A DNA stretch of 39,144 nucleotides from Alphaproteobacteria bacterium (GTDB lineage Bacteria > Pseudomonadota > Alphaproteobacteria > Reyranellales > Reyranellaceae), in contig CANJHI010000027.1 in NCBI GenBank assembly GCA_947474005.1, positions 1 to 39,144 on the forward strand, written 5' to 3'. The position numbers were made by a program, and so were the translations under genes. A model generated the notes under the pieces. The model was not told where the DNA came from, did not search any database, and worked only from the letters and a program-made list of their open reading frames with translations. Shown one piece after another: positions 16,472 through 24,173 of this stretch (position 1 is the first letter of the stretch; each line of letters opens with the position of its first letter).

Positions 16472-16492
16472 TGTATATTATGGTAATATACA
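16472..16492. promoter_or_regulatory. Palindromic operator of the toxin-antitoxin module
   Basis: TGTATATTA (16472-16480) and TAATATACA (16484-16492) form a perfect 9-bp inverted repeat around TGG, 3 bases before the toxin ATG. A promoter-like TTGCCG (16462-16467) and TAATAT (16484-16489) with 16 bp between puts the -10 inside the right arm. A ribbon-helix-helix antitoxin would be expected to bind such a site and repress its own operon. Confidence 0.7.
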
Positions 16493-16495
16493 CCG

Positions 16496-16798
16496 ATGCT
16501 TGATCTGTTGCGGATCGAAGGCTTCGATTGGGATGAGGGCAATAGCCGCAAGAGCGTCGAAAAGCATGATGTCGGGCAGGGTGAAGCCGAGCAGATCTTC
16601 TTCAACGATCCGCTCCTGGTCGTCGAGGATGTCAGGCACAGTGTTCATGAGCCTAGACTGCAGGCACTGGGGCACACCGACGTCGGTCGATTGCTCCACG
16701 TTACTTTTACGCTACGCGGCGAGGGTAGGTTGATCAGGGTAATTTCCGCACGGACGATGCATCGCAAGGAACGTGTGCGTTATGAGCAAGAAACCTAA
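16496..16798 (+). CDS. brnT: BrnT-family (DUF497) toxin
   Basis: This 100-residue protein has the BrnT layout: N-terminal FDWDEGNSRKSVEKHDVG, then EAEQIFFNDPLLVVEDVRH, the central RLQALGHTDVGRLLHVTFTLRG and the final RVISARTMHRKERVRYEQ. BrnT toxins have a RelE-like ribonuclease fold; the Arg/His-rich end is the usual active-site area. Toxin activity is known for the family but not shown here. The gene overlaps the antitoxin by 17 bp. No Shine-Dalgarno precedes ATG 16496 and the predicted transcription start falls at the ATG, so the mRNA may be leaderless. Local AT content is higher than in the neighbouring genes. Confidence 0.88.
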   Translation: MLDLLRIEGFDWDEGNSRKSVEKHDVGQGEAEQIFFNDPLLVVEDVRHSVHEPRLQALGHTDVGRLLHVTFTLRGEGRLIRVISARTMHRKERVRYEQET

Positions 16799-17048
16799 GT
16801 CCATTCCGAAATTCCGCAACGAAGCCGAGGAGCGCCGCTTCTGGGAGACGCACGACTCCAGCGGCCTTGTCGATTGGAGCAAGGCGGAGCGTGTGCGCCT
16901 GCCGAACCTCAAGCCATCGACGACGTCGATTTCCCTGCGGTTGCCAGTGACGCTCCTCGACCAGATCAAGATAGCTGCCAACAAGCGCGATGTTCCCTAC
17001 CAGTCCTTGATCAAGACCTGGCTCGCCGAAAAGACGGTGAGTGGCTGA
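16782..17048 (+). CDS. CopG/RHH-type antitoxin (BrnT partner)
   Basis: This 88-residue protein begins KSIPKFRNEAEERRFWETHDSS and continues LVDWSKAERVRLPNLKPS, the toxin-wrapping N-terminal segment typical of CopG-type antitoxins paired with BrnT. The C-terminal part TTSISLRLPVTLLDQIKIAA and PYQSLIKTWLAEK is a ribbon-helix-helix DNA-binding and dimerisation region. ATG 16782 follows aagga (16766-16770); an in-frame GTG at 16773 is the alternative. Toxin-first order and overlap are usual for BrnTA. It should bind the palindrome at 16472-16492 (inference). Confidence 0.88.
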   Translation: MSKKPKSIPKFRNEAEERRFWETHDSSGLVDWSKAERVRLPNLKPSTTSISLRLPVTLLDQIKIAANKRDVPYQSLIKTWLAEKTVSG

Positions 17049-17107
17049 GCCGTAGCCGCGTCAATCGACCAGAAGGTTGCCGTGAGTCATCTGTGCGCAA
17101 GGTCCGG

Positions 17108-17134
17108 CACCGCAAGGACGTGTTCTGCTAGGCC
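17108..17134 (+). repeat. Direct repeat, right copy (remnant of gloB 3' end)
   Basis: Right copy of the 27-bp repeat. In frame it would read VRHRKDVFC then stop, a near copy of the gloB C-terminus VRHRKDVFR. It lies 59 bp after the antitoxin stop and overlaps the stop codon of the P-loop kinase on the minus strand. Confidence 0.85.
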
Positions 17135-17622
17135 GTCACCCGCACGCCGTTGAGGGAAGCCATTTCATCGGCACCGGGTGGCTGCCAGATCATTTCGATG
17201 AAATCGAACATGGGCCGGGTGACCGTGAGACGGAAGGTTTCGCCCTTCACATCGTTGCGTCCTTCGACGCGCCGCCAGCGTTCCGCGGTGTCGATGTCGA
17301 GGAAATGCAGATGTACGGCCAGCCCGGCTGCCTGCGCAGGTGCGGCGACGCGCTGACGTTGTTCGGCCCGTTGCAGGCCGAGATCGAGCACCGAGGGAAC
17401 GCCGAGGTGGCCGAGCTGCAGGGCGGTGGTGACCATCTGGCGTTCGCAGCGCATCACCCGCTCGTCGATCCATTGCCAGTCGGGGCGCTCGGGTCTGTCC
17501 GGCCTGAACAGGCCGACCATCCAGTCGTCGATCGACAGGTGCAGGGCGCCGAGCTGCCGGGAGAGTTTTCCGGCGTAGGTGGTCTTGCCCGCGCCGGTCG
17601 AGCCGCAAACGAGGTGGATCAT
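17128..17622 (-). CDS. P-loop ATPase / predicted kinase (AAA_33, zeta-like)
   Basis: This 164-residue protein has a Walker A motif GSTGAGKTT (7-15) at the N-terminus, then LHLSIDDWMVGLF, where the Asp pair is typical of small-molecule or zeta-like kinases. VPSVLDLGLQRAEQRQRV, LAVHLHFLDIDTAERWRRVEGRN and a closing FDFIEMIWQPPG follow. This pattern belongs to the uncharacterised ATP-binding AAA_33 kinases; the substrate is unknown. It may have been next to gloB before the toxin-antitoxin module arrived. Its upstream neighbour on the same strand is the MarR gene, 16 bp away, so both are probably one transcript. Confidence 0.82.
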   Translation of the reverse strand: MIHLVCGSTGAGKTTYAGKLSRQLGALHLSIDDWMVGLFRPDRPERPDWQWIDERVMRCERQMVTTALQLGHLGVPSVLDLGLQRAEQRQRVAAPAQAAGLAVHLHFLDIDTAERWRRVEGRNDVKGETFRLTVTRPMFDFIEMIWQPPGADEMASLNGVRVTA

Positions 17623-17638
17623 CGGATTGTTCCCTTGA

Positions 17639-18085
17639 TCAGCCCAGATCGCCGGGCTGGCCGGCGGTCAGGCGACCCAGCAGGTCGGCCAGGGTTGCGA
17701 TCTCCGGTTGGGTCCAGCGGTCGCGAAAGACGTCGGCGGCCATGATCTCGAGCGAGGCCTGGGCATTGGCGACGAGTTCCAGGCCCGCTTCGGTGAGGAC
17801 GACGTAGGCGAGGCGCGCGTCGCGCGGATCGGCCTCGCGGCTCACCATCTTCAATTTTTCGAGCGGCGCGGCCATGCGGGTCACCGTCGATGGGCTGACA
17901 TAGAGTCGCTTCGCGAGGTCGATCCGGCTGAGTCGACGTCGCGGCGCCTGTGCCAGATGCATCAGAAGCAGGACTTCCTTGAGGGCGAGGCCATGCAAGG
18001 AGCCGAGGCCCCCCGAGAAGCGCTCTTCGAGGCGGGCGTTGGCGCCGAGCAGGCGCAGAACGGCGGAGAAGGAGGGGTTGGTCAT
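17639..18085 (-). CDS. MarR-family transcriptional regulator
   Basis: This 148-residue winged-helix regulator carries the MarR core: LALKEVLLLMHLAQAP, the recognition region RIDLAKRLYVSPSTVTRMAAPLEKL, and the wing VSREADPRDARLAYVVLTEAG. The C-terminal helices form the dimer interface. The start ATG 18085 coincides with the expected transcription start of the promoter at 18092-18120. The effector is unknown. It is followed by the P-loop kinase gene, its likely operon partner. Confidence 0.9.
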   Translation of the reverse strand: MTNPSFSAVLRLLGANARLEERFSGGLGSLHGLALKEVLLLMHLAQAPRRRLSRIDLAKRLYVSPSTVTRMAAPLEKLKMVSREADPRDARLAYVVLTEAGLELVANAQASLEIMAADVFRDRWTQPEIATLADLLGRLTAGQPGDLG

Positions 18086-18091
18086 GGCGAG

Positions 18092-18120
18092 GATATAGGC
18101 CGGTATACTTCCATATGCAA
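18092..18120 (-). promoter_or_regulatory. Promoter and putative operator of the MarR gene
   Basis: On the minus strand TTGCAT (18120-18115) and TATATC (18097-18092) are 17 bp apart, with a start at about 18085, the ATG itself. The near-palindrome TTCCATATGCAA (18109-18120) covers the -35, and a second ATGCAA lies at 18141-18146. Autoregulation by MarR is plausible (inference). Confidence 0.55.
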
Positions 18121-18577
18121 GTAATTAGGCAACATTTATGATGCAAATATAAGGTTGACGGTTCAGCATGATTAGGTCTAATATTTTGTTAGCTTGGCGG
18201 GATTGCGCCGGCCTTTTCGTTTCCGGCACGACCTATCCGCGGCCGCCCGCGGGTTCGCGCTATGCGCCTGGTGCAGCCGCCACGGGTCCTGACCTGTGGG
18301 TGAGATCCAATCCAATCAGCCCAAAGGGCTTCGTGCCGGCGGTGCCGGCGCCAACAGGGAAAAGAGCCACGCCTCGAATCGTGGACGGTATTGCGCGCAC
18401 GCTCGGACCCAGACCCGGGGCCAGATCCGGGCACACGTTGGGGCCCAACACTCCCCTCGTTCAGGTGGGCCCGATGAGCCGGGAAAATTCCCGTATTTAT
18501 TGGCTTTCCGGCAAGCGGAGAGCCGAATTTCGACACGTCGATTTGGGCCAATTTTGAAAAGTTGAGCCCGTGGCTTT
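18121..18577. other. Gene-free stretch with an orphan plus-strand promoter
   Basis: No recognisable gene lies in the region between the MarR and MFS genes. It holds a good-looking plus-strand promoter, TTGACG (18155-18160) and TAATAT (18179-18184) with 18 bp between. Frames of up to 129 codons on either strand have no recognisable motif, no ribosome site and compositionally biased residues, so I do not call a protein. An inverted repeat CGGGAA/TTCCCG (18480-18493) precedes a T-rich tract. A non-coding RNA or a decayed gene is possible. Confidence 0.5.
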
Positions 18578-19723
18578 CTAGCGTCGGGCCAGGCAGAACC
18601 AGGCGGCAAGGCCCAGCGCGGCGGCGAGCGCGCCATAGAGCGGGCCCTGCGCCACATTGAGGAACAGCCAAGGCGCGGTAAGCGGCCCGACAGCGGCGCC
18701 GAAATCGCGCCAGGTCGAATAGCTCGCCTGGCTCGACAGTACCCCGCCGTGACCGCGCTCGATCACCAGCACGGGGATCAGGGTATTGAACATGCCGCGG
18801 CTCATCACGACCAGCAGCGCGCCGATGACGTCGTGGCCGACCGCGATCAGCACGAAGCCGCCGACCAGCAGGGTGCCGTTGGCGATCGCGATGCGCCGCG
18901 CGCCGAAGCGGTCGCCGATCCAGCCGCCGAGTGGTCCCGTCGTGATCTCGACCAGCCAGCGCAACGCCAGCAGCGACGCGGTCGCCATGACGGCGGCGAC
19001 CGAGGTGATCGAGTCCTTCAACAGGAAGGCGAGCGTGAGCAGGAACACGCCGTCGCCGGAGAAGCCCATGACGAAGCCCCAGATTTCAAGGCGGTGCGGG
19101 AGGGGCAGGCGGAAGCCCTTGCCGTGCGCCACTAATTCGCGCGGAAGGCGCGGCAGCATCAGGGCGGCGCCCAGCGCCACCAGGGTGAGCGCGCCGAAGA
19201 TCAGGAAGACCGAACGCGGGCCGGCCTGCAGGACGATCCAGGCGCCGCCGACCAGCGACACCGCCTGCACCATGCCGATGGCGGCGCGGCTGGCGCCGAC
19301 GCGTTTGCCGGCATTGGCTCGGTCGCTGACGGCATAGGCGAGCGTCGCGAGATTGAGCGAGGCGTAGGAGATGCCCCAAAGACAACGGGCGGCGATCTGG
19401 ACGGCCGGGCTTTCGACCAGGCCGTAAAGCGTGGTGGAGACGGCTGCACCAATGGCTGCCGCCACCATCAACCTGTGCGGCCCGACGCGCTCGCCGATTG
19501 CCGCCACGCCTGAGTTGGCGAACAGGCGGATCCAGCGGTTGAGCGACAGCAGGACGCCCACCATGACGAGGCTGAGGCCGAAGTCCTCGTGGTAGAGCGG
19601 CAACACGGCATAGAGCAGCGTGTCGCCGATCATGGCGAAGGCAATGACCAGTCCCGGCAAGGCCATGCCCACAGGTGTGCCAGTGGGCGTGGCGCCGGGA
19701 GAGGTAGGGTTGGTCGCCGTCAC
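18578..19723 (-). CDS. Major facilitator superfamily transporter
   Basis: This 381-residue integral membrane protein has about 12 hydrophobic segments, for example MALPGLVIAFAMIGDTLLYA, LMVAAAIGAAVSTTLYGLV and IAIANGTLLVGGFVLIAVG. The loop between helices 2 and 3 reads LNRWIRLFANSGVAAIGERVG, a loose MFS signature, and a repeat-like GGWIGDRFGARR occurs in the second half. The substrate is unknown; drug or metabolite efflux is a guess from similarity to small MFS exporters. Its ATG overlaps the stop of the esterase gene (ATGA), so the two are translated together. Confidence 0.87.
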   Translation of the reverse strand: MTATNPTSPGATPTGTPVGMALPGLVIAFAMIGDTLLYAVLPLYHEDFGLSLVMVGVLLSLNRWIRLFANSGVAAIGERVGPHRLMVAAAIGAAVSTTLYGLVESPAVQIAARCLWGISYASLNLATLAYAVSDRANAGKRVGASRAAIGMVQAVSLVGGAWIVLQAGPRSVFLIFGALTLVALGAALMLPRLPRELVAHGKGFRLPLPHRLEIWGFVMGFSGDGVFLLTLAFLLKDSITSVAAVMATASLLALRWLVEITTGPLGGWIGDRFGARRIAIANGTLLVGGFVLIAVGHDVIGALLVVMSRGMFNTLIPVLVIERGHGGVLSSQASYSTWRDFGAAVGPLTAPWLFLNVAQGPLYGALAAALGLAAWFCLARR

Positions 19724-20673
19724 TGGGCGCGCAGCACCAGCGCTTCGCGAAGTGCTGCGGCACAGATGGCCGTGCCGCGTCGCGCGCCGTGCAGCAGCAT
19801 CGGCGCGCTCAGGAAGCCATGCAGCATGCCGCCGAACTCCACCAAGTCGGCCAGCGTGCCTTCCTGCTGCAGCCGCCAGGCGTAGGCGCGGCCCTCGTCG
19901 CGCAGCGGATCGTAGCCGGCGGTGATCACCAGGGCGGGGGCCAGGCCGGCCAGCGAGGCGGCGCGCAGCGGCGACACGCGCCAGTCACCGCGGCTCGTTT
20001 TGTCGGGCGCGTAGTGATCGAAAAACCATTCCATGGTCTCGGCGTTCAGTCCGTAGCCGTCGTAGAAGCGGCGGTAGGACTCGGTGCGCGCCACGGCGTC
20101 GGTGACCGGATAGGCGAGAAGCTGCAGGCGCAGGCGCGGCCCGCCGTTGTCGCGGGCCCAGATCGCGACCGATGCGGCGAGATTGCCGCCGGCGCTATCG
20201 CCACCGATGGCGAGCCGGGTGGCATCGATGCCGACCGATGCACCGTTGGCCACGACCCACTGCAGGCCTGCCACGACATCGTCGAAGGCGCCGGGGAAGC
20301 GGGTTTCCGGGGCCAGCCGATAATCCACGGCGCAGACGGCGATCCCGGCGTCGAGGGCGAACTGGGCGCAGAGCACATCATGGCTTTCCAGATTGCCGAA
20401 CACCCAGCCGCCGCCATGGGCGTACAGCAGCGCCGGCAAGGTCGCATCGGCCGCCGCCGCGGTGGGCCGATAAAGCCGGATCGGGATCGCGCCGCCGGGA
20501 CCGGGAATCGTGCGGTCGGTCACTGCGACGCCGGCGGGGCGCGGACCTTGGGCGGGCGGGCGGAGCGACAGATATTGCTCGCGTGCGGCCTGCGGGCTCA
20601 GCTTGTTCCATGCCGGACGGTCGGCCGCCGCGGCCAGGTCGAGCAGCCGCTGGGATTCCGGATCGAGCGCCAT
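19720..20673 (-). CDS. Alpha/beta hydrolase, hormone-sensitive-lipase-type esterase
   Basis: This 317-residue esterase has the HSL-family oxyanion motif HGGG (86-89) and nucleophile Ser160 in GGDSAGGN. The acid is in ITAGYDPLRDEG and the histidine in GMLHGFLS. VDYRLAPETRFPGAFDD is the usual HSL stretch. ATG 20673 has ggtgga just upstream and removes an unsupported 29-codon extension that would reach 20760 and overlap the divergent DUF2333 start. It lies 85 bp from that divergent start and is coupled to the MFS gene; perhaps the pair hydrolyses and exports an ester (inference). Confidence 0.9.
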   Translation of the reverse strand: MALDPESQRLLDLAAAADRPAWNKLSPQAAREQYLSLRPPAQGPRPAGVAVTDRTIPGPGGAIPIRLYRPTAAAADATLPALLYAHGGGWVFGNLESHDVLCAQFALDAGIAVCAVDYRLAPETRFPGAFDDVVAGLQWVVANGASVGIDATRLAIGGDSAGGNLAASVAIWARDNGGPRLRLQLLAYPVTDAVARTESYRRFYDGYGLNAETMEWFFDHYAPDKTSRGDWRVSPLRAASLAGLAPALVITAGYDPLRDEGRAYAWRLQQEGTLADLVEFGGMLHGFLSAPMLLHGARRGTAICAAALREALVLRAQ

Positions 20674-20758
20674 TCCACCAACTCCATTGGACGAAGAAAC
20701 ACGGCACTCTAGCAGGCCACGCCCCTGTTTCGTCACGAGACGAATGGTAAGGTCGGCC

Positions 20759-21790
20759 ATGACATTCGATCCGGATCATGGTGCCGCCCCCACATCGGCG
20801 CCCTCCTGGGCGCGTCGTGCATGGGATCGCGTGCGCGCCTTTCGTCCCTTCGCCTCCAAAGCAGCCGGGTCGAGCAGCCGTCGCACGGCCTGGGGTTGGG
20901 GGTGGCGTGCCGCTCTGGTGGTGGTGATCCTCTACTATCCCGTGGGTGCGCTGGTGACCCAGGACATCGACGACGATCCGCAGTTCGCACCGCGCAACGT
21001 AACGCCAGGCGAAAGCCGGGCGGTGGCCGTTGCGGCCGAGCTGGTGGATCGTGAAGTCAACGTCCACACTTGGACGCCGATGCAGCCCTTCTTCATGCCG
21101 TCCGGGCTGCTCGACAACATGCCGAACTTCCAGCGCGGCGTCGCGGCGGCACTCGGTCGCTTCAGCACGGAACTGATGGACCAGCTCGGCCGCACCCGCG
21201 GCTCGAGCCAGACCGACCGCGACCTCGAGCAGGCGCGCGGCTTCCTGAACGAGCAGCCCAACATCTGGGTCTGGCAGCCCAGCGTGTCGCTGATGCCGTC
21301 GGCGACATCGGCGCAGAAGTACCGCGCCGGCCGCGAGAAGCTGCTGGCCTACAACAAGCGGCTGGCCTCGGGGCAGGCAATCTTCGAGCGCCGCGCCGAC
21401 AATCTCCAGGCGCTGCTCGATCGCATCGCCAACGATGAAGGCTCCGATTCGGGCGTCATCGACCAGCACATCATCGAGAAGTCCGGCGACCTGTTCGATT
21501 CGCGCTGCGACGACATCTTCTATTTCAACAAGGGCCGGCTCTACGCCAATTACCTGCTGCTGCGCGAACTGGGTGCCGACTTCGAGGGCGTCATTCGGGA
21601 AAAGGGCCTGACGAGTGCCTGGAACGGCACGGTCGAGACATTCCGCCTCGCCGCCCAGCTCCAGCCCTGGGTCGTCTGGAACGGCTATCTCGACGGGTTT
21701 CTCATTCCCAATCACCTGGCCGCACAGGGCTTCTACCTGCTGCGGGCGCGCACGCAGTTGCGCGAAATCAGCAACATCCTGCTGAAGTAG
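20759..21790 (+). CDS. DUF2333 family protein (membrane-anchored, unknown function)
   Basis: This 343-residue protein is of the DUF2333 type. A short basic cytoplasmic N-terminus leads to one membrane segment (about residues 48-67, ending VVVILYYPVGALV), and the rest is probably periplasmic. Recognisable family stretches are WTPMQPFFMPSGLLDNMPNFQRG, QTDRDLEQARGFLNEQPNIWV and DDIFYFNKGRLYANYLLLRELG. No catalytic motif is visible. ATG 20759 follows a taagg box. It starts a four-gene plus-strand run, 9 bp before the TauE/SafE gene. Confidence 0.82.
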   Translation: MTFDPDHGAAPTSAPSWARRAWDRVRAFRPFASKAAGSSSRRTAWGWGWRAALVVVILYYPVGALVTQDIDDDPQFAPRNVTPGESRAVAVAAELVDREVNVHTWTPMQPFFMPSGLLDNMPNFQRGVAAALGRFSTELMDQLGRTRGSSQTDRDLEQARGFLNEQPNIWVWQPSVSLMPSATSAQKYRAGREKLLAYNKRLASGQAIFERRADNLQALLDRIANDEGSDSGVIDQHIIEKSGDLFDSRCDDIFYFNKGRLYANYLLLRELGADFEGVIREKGLTSAWNGTVETFRLAAQLQPWVVWNGYLDGFLIPNHLAAQGFYLLRARTQLREISNILLK

Positions 21791-21799
21791 GCCGGCATC

Positions 21800-22726
21800 G
21801 TGGAGATCTACCTTCCCATTGCCGAGCAGTCGATGAATGTGTTCGTGCTGCTGGGCCTGGGCGCCGCGGCCGGACTGCTCGCCGGCATGTTCGGGGTCGG
21901 CGGCGGATTCCTTGCCACGCCGCTGCTGATCTTCGTCGGCATTCCGCCGGCCGTCGCGGTCGCCAGCCAGGCCAACCAGGTGGTCGCCAACTCGGTGTCG
22001 TCGCTGCAGGTCCATTGGCGCCGCGGCAACGTCGATTTGCGCATGGGGATGGTCCTCCTGTTGGGCGGCATGTTCGGCTCCTCGGCCGGCGTCTGGCTGT
22101 TCACCTACCTCAAGAGCATCGGCCAGATCGATTTCGTCATCGCCGTCCTCTACGTCATCATGCTGTCGACGATCGGTCTCCTGATGCTGGTCGAGAGCCT
22201 GAGCACCTATGTGAAGCGCCGGCGCAATCCCGGCGCGCCGCGTGGCAAGCTTCACACCCATTACCTGGTACACCGCCTGCCGCTGAAGCTCCGGTTCTAC
22301 AAGTCGAAGCTCTACATCAGCGCGCTGCTGCCGGTGGGGTTGGGCTTCCTGATCGGCATCCTGTCGGCGATCCTGGGCGTCGGCGGCGGGTTCGTCCTGG
22401 TGCCGGCCATGATCTATCTGCTCGGCATGCCGACGGCGGTGGTGATCGGCACCTCGAATTTCCAGATCCTGTTCGTGGCCGCCAACGTCACGTTCCTCCA
22501 GGCCACGACCAACGGCACGGTGGACGTGGTGCTGGCGTTGCTCCTGATCCTGGGCGGCGTGGTGGGGGCGCCTATCGGTTCGCGGCTGGCCGCCAAGCTG
22601 CCGGGCGTGGTGCTGCGTGGCTTGATGTCGGTCCTGATCCTGGCGGTCGCGGTCGAACTGCTGACCGAGCTCCTGCGCACGCCGAGTTCGCTGTTCTCGC
22701 TCGGTATCCGCGAGGTGCAACCGTGA
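21800..22726 (+). CDS. Sulfite exporter TauE/SafE (TSUP) family permease
   Basis: This 308-residue membrane protein has two homologous halves. Each starts with a glycine motif, GMFGVGGGFLATPLLIF in the first and SAILGVGGGFVLVPAMIYL in the second, followed by hydrophobic helices (about 8 in total). A basic cytoplasmic loop (VKRRRNPGAPRGK) lies between. TSUP proteins move sulfite, sulfoacetate or other small anions; the substrate here is unknown. The start is GTG 21800, 9 bp after DUF2333. Its TGA overlaps the GTG of the TIGR02186 gene, so the pair is translationally coupled. Confidence 0.9.
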   Translation: MEIYLPIAEQSMNVFVLLGLGAAAGLLAGMFGVGGGFLATPLLIFVGIPPAVAVASQANQVVANSVSSLQVHWRRGNVDLRMGMVLLLGGMFGSSAGVWLFTYLKSIGQIDFVIAVLYVIMLSTIGLLMLVESLSTYVKRRRNPGAPRGKLHTHYLVHRLPLKLRFYKSKLYISALLPVGLGFLIGILSAILGVGGGFVLVPAMIYLLGMPTAVVIGTSNFQILFVAANVTFLQATTNGTVDVVLALLLILGGVVGAPIGSRLAAKLPGVVLRGLMSVLILAVAVELLTELLRTPSSLFSLGIREVQP

Positions 22727-23565
22727 GACGCCTCCTGCTCGCCCTCGCGGCAGGCCTCGTCTGTGCGGCTGGTGCGCACGCCCAGGGTCCGCGCATCGAG
22801 CCGCCCGGTGGTATTCTGCCGGCCCCCAGTCTGGGCGGATCGACGGATTCCAGTGCGCCGCCGTCGGTGCCCAACGAGTCGGCAACGCCCGAGTTGATTG
22901 TCGATCTGTCGCGCGCCCGCGTGTCGATCACCTCGGCCTTTCAGGGCGAGAGCATCCTGATGTTCGGGATGTTCGACCCGCCGGGCGAGGTGGTCGTGGT
23001 CGTGGTCGGGCCGGAGGCGCGCGAGACGGTAATGCGCAAGCAGCGCGTCTTTGGCTTGTGGTTGAACACCGGTCGCCAGTCCTTCGATGATGTGCCGGCC
23101 TACTACGCCATTGCCGCCAGCCAGCCGCTGCAGCGCCTGCTCGCCCGCGGTACCGGCGGAGAGATCCTGTCGCTGGAAGACCGGATGTCGACTGTCAAGC
23201 CGGTCGGCTCGCGGGCGGCGGCTGAACTGGCGAGGTTCCGCGGCGGCCTGCTCGAGGTGAAACGTCGCGAAGGCCTCTATCCCGCTGCCATCGGGCAGGT
23301 CACGGTGCAGGCCGGCCGGCTGTTTCGCGTCGACCTGCCTTTTCCCTCCCGGCTGCCTGAGGGTGTTTACGAGGTGAAGGCTTACCTGCTGCGTGACGGC
23401 AAGATCGTCGCCGCGGTGTCGCGGCCGCTGCCGGTCGGCAAGGTCGGCTTCAGTGCCCAGTTGGCGGGATGGGCGAGCCATGACGGCGCGCTCTACGGCC
23501 TGGGTGCGATTGTCATGGCGCTGTTCGCCGGCTGGCTGGGCGGCGCGATCATGCGACGTCTGTAG
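22723..23565 (+). CDS. TIGR02186 family protein, exported and C-terminally anchored
   Basis: This 280-residue conserved protein has a signal peptide at residues 1-21 (RRLLLALAAGLVCAAGAHAQ), a proline/serine linker, a beta-rich body (LIVDLSRARVSITSAFQGES, VVVVVGPEARETVMRKQRVFG, GVYEVKAYLLRDGKIV) and a C-terminal membrane helix (LYGLGAIVMALFAGWLGGAI). This arrangement belongs to the uncharacterised TIGR02186 group, usually next to a TauE/SafE permease. The start is GTG 22723, overlapping the permease stop as GTGA. It may be a periplasmic partner of the permease (inference). Confidence 0.83.
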   Translation: MRRLLLALAAGLVCAAGAHAQGPRIEPPGGILPAPSLGGSTDSSAPPSVPNESATPELIVDLSRARVSITSAFQGESILMFGMFDPPGEVVVVVVGPEARETVMRKQRVFGLWLNTGRQSFDDVPAYYAIAASQPLQRLLARGTGGEILSLEDRMSTVKPVGSRAAAELARFRGGLLEVKRREGLYPAAIGQVTVQAGRLFRVDLPFPSRLPEGVYEVKAYLLRDGKIVAAVSRPLPVGKVGFSAQLAGWASHDGALYGLGAIVMALFAGWLGGAIMRRL

Positions 23566-23614
23566 AGGGCCGGAGAGTGGGCGCAGACACGATGGGCGCA
23601 GAAGGGAGAACACC

Positions 23615-24106
23615 ATGAGTGTGACCGAGCAGCCCGGCCGGGCCGACGAACGCGTCTTTCTGGTCGTCGTCGACGAAAGCCCCGAGATGCGTAACGCGCT
23701 ACGCTATGCCTGCCGTCGGGCCAAGCGGACCGGCGGGCGGGTGGCGATGCTCTACGTCATGGATCCGCCGGAAGGTCAGCAATGGGGGGCCGTTGTCGAT
23801 CTCATGCGCCAGGAAGCGCGCCAGCAGGCCGAGGACGTGGTGGCCCGACATGCCGACACGGCGGCCACTCTCACCGGCCAGCCTCCGACAATCCACATTC
23901 GCGAGGGCAAGAGCCGGGACGAACTGCTCAAGCTCGTTGCCGAGGACCGCTCGATCTCGGTTCTGGTGCTGGGCAGCGCCTCGAGTGGCGAGGGGCCAGG
24001 CCCCTTGGTCACGGCCTTCACCGGCAAGCTCGGGGGCCAACTCCGTATTCCCCTGACCATCGTTCCGGGCGCCCTGACCGAGTCCGAGATCGACGCAATC
24101 TCATAG
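23615..24106 (+). CDS. Universal stress protein (UspA family)
   Basis: This 163-residue cytosolic protein has the Usp fold. The first strand is RVFLVVVDESPEMRNALRYA, then GGRVAMLYVMDPPEG, a helix of QEARQQAEDVVARHAD, and a C-terminal segment ISVLVLGSASSGEGPGPLVT ending RIPLTIVPG. The GxxG-S/T nucleotide loop is partly present (GSASSGEGPGPL), so ATP binding is possible. ATG 23615 follows a gaaggga box (23601-23607). It is the fourth gene of the DUF2333-TauE-TIGR02186 run, with a 49-bp gap. Confidence 0.88.
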   Translation: MSVTEQPGRADERVFLVVVDESPEMRNALRYACRRAKRTGGRVAMLYVMDPPEGQQWGAVVDLMRQEARQQAEDVVARHADTAATLTGQPPTIHIREGKSRDELLKLVAEDRSISVLVLGSASSGEGPGPLVTAFTGKLGGQLRIPLTIVPGALTESEIDAIS

Positions 24107-24173
24107 ACCGTGCGCGCAATCTCCGCGTCGTTCTGTCAGGCCCCGGTGGGCAATCGGGTTTTGCATTGGGATT

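Noticed and set aside
18168-18557. A 129-codon plus-strand frame
   Set aside because: There is no ribosome site or family motif, and the start precedes the predicted transcription start; the residues are Pro/Gly/Arg-rich.
20378-22885. An 835-codon open frame on the minus strand
   Set aside because: It is antisense to DUF2333 and the TauE/SafE gene and has only low-complexity residues.
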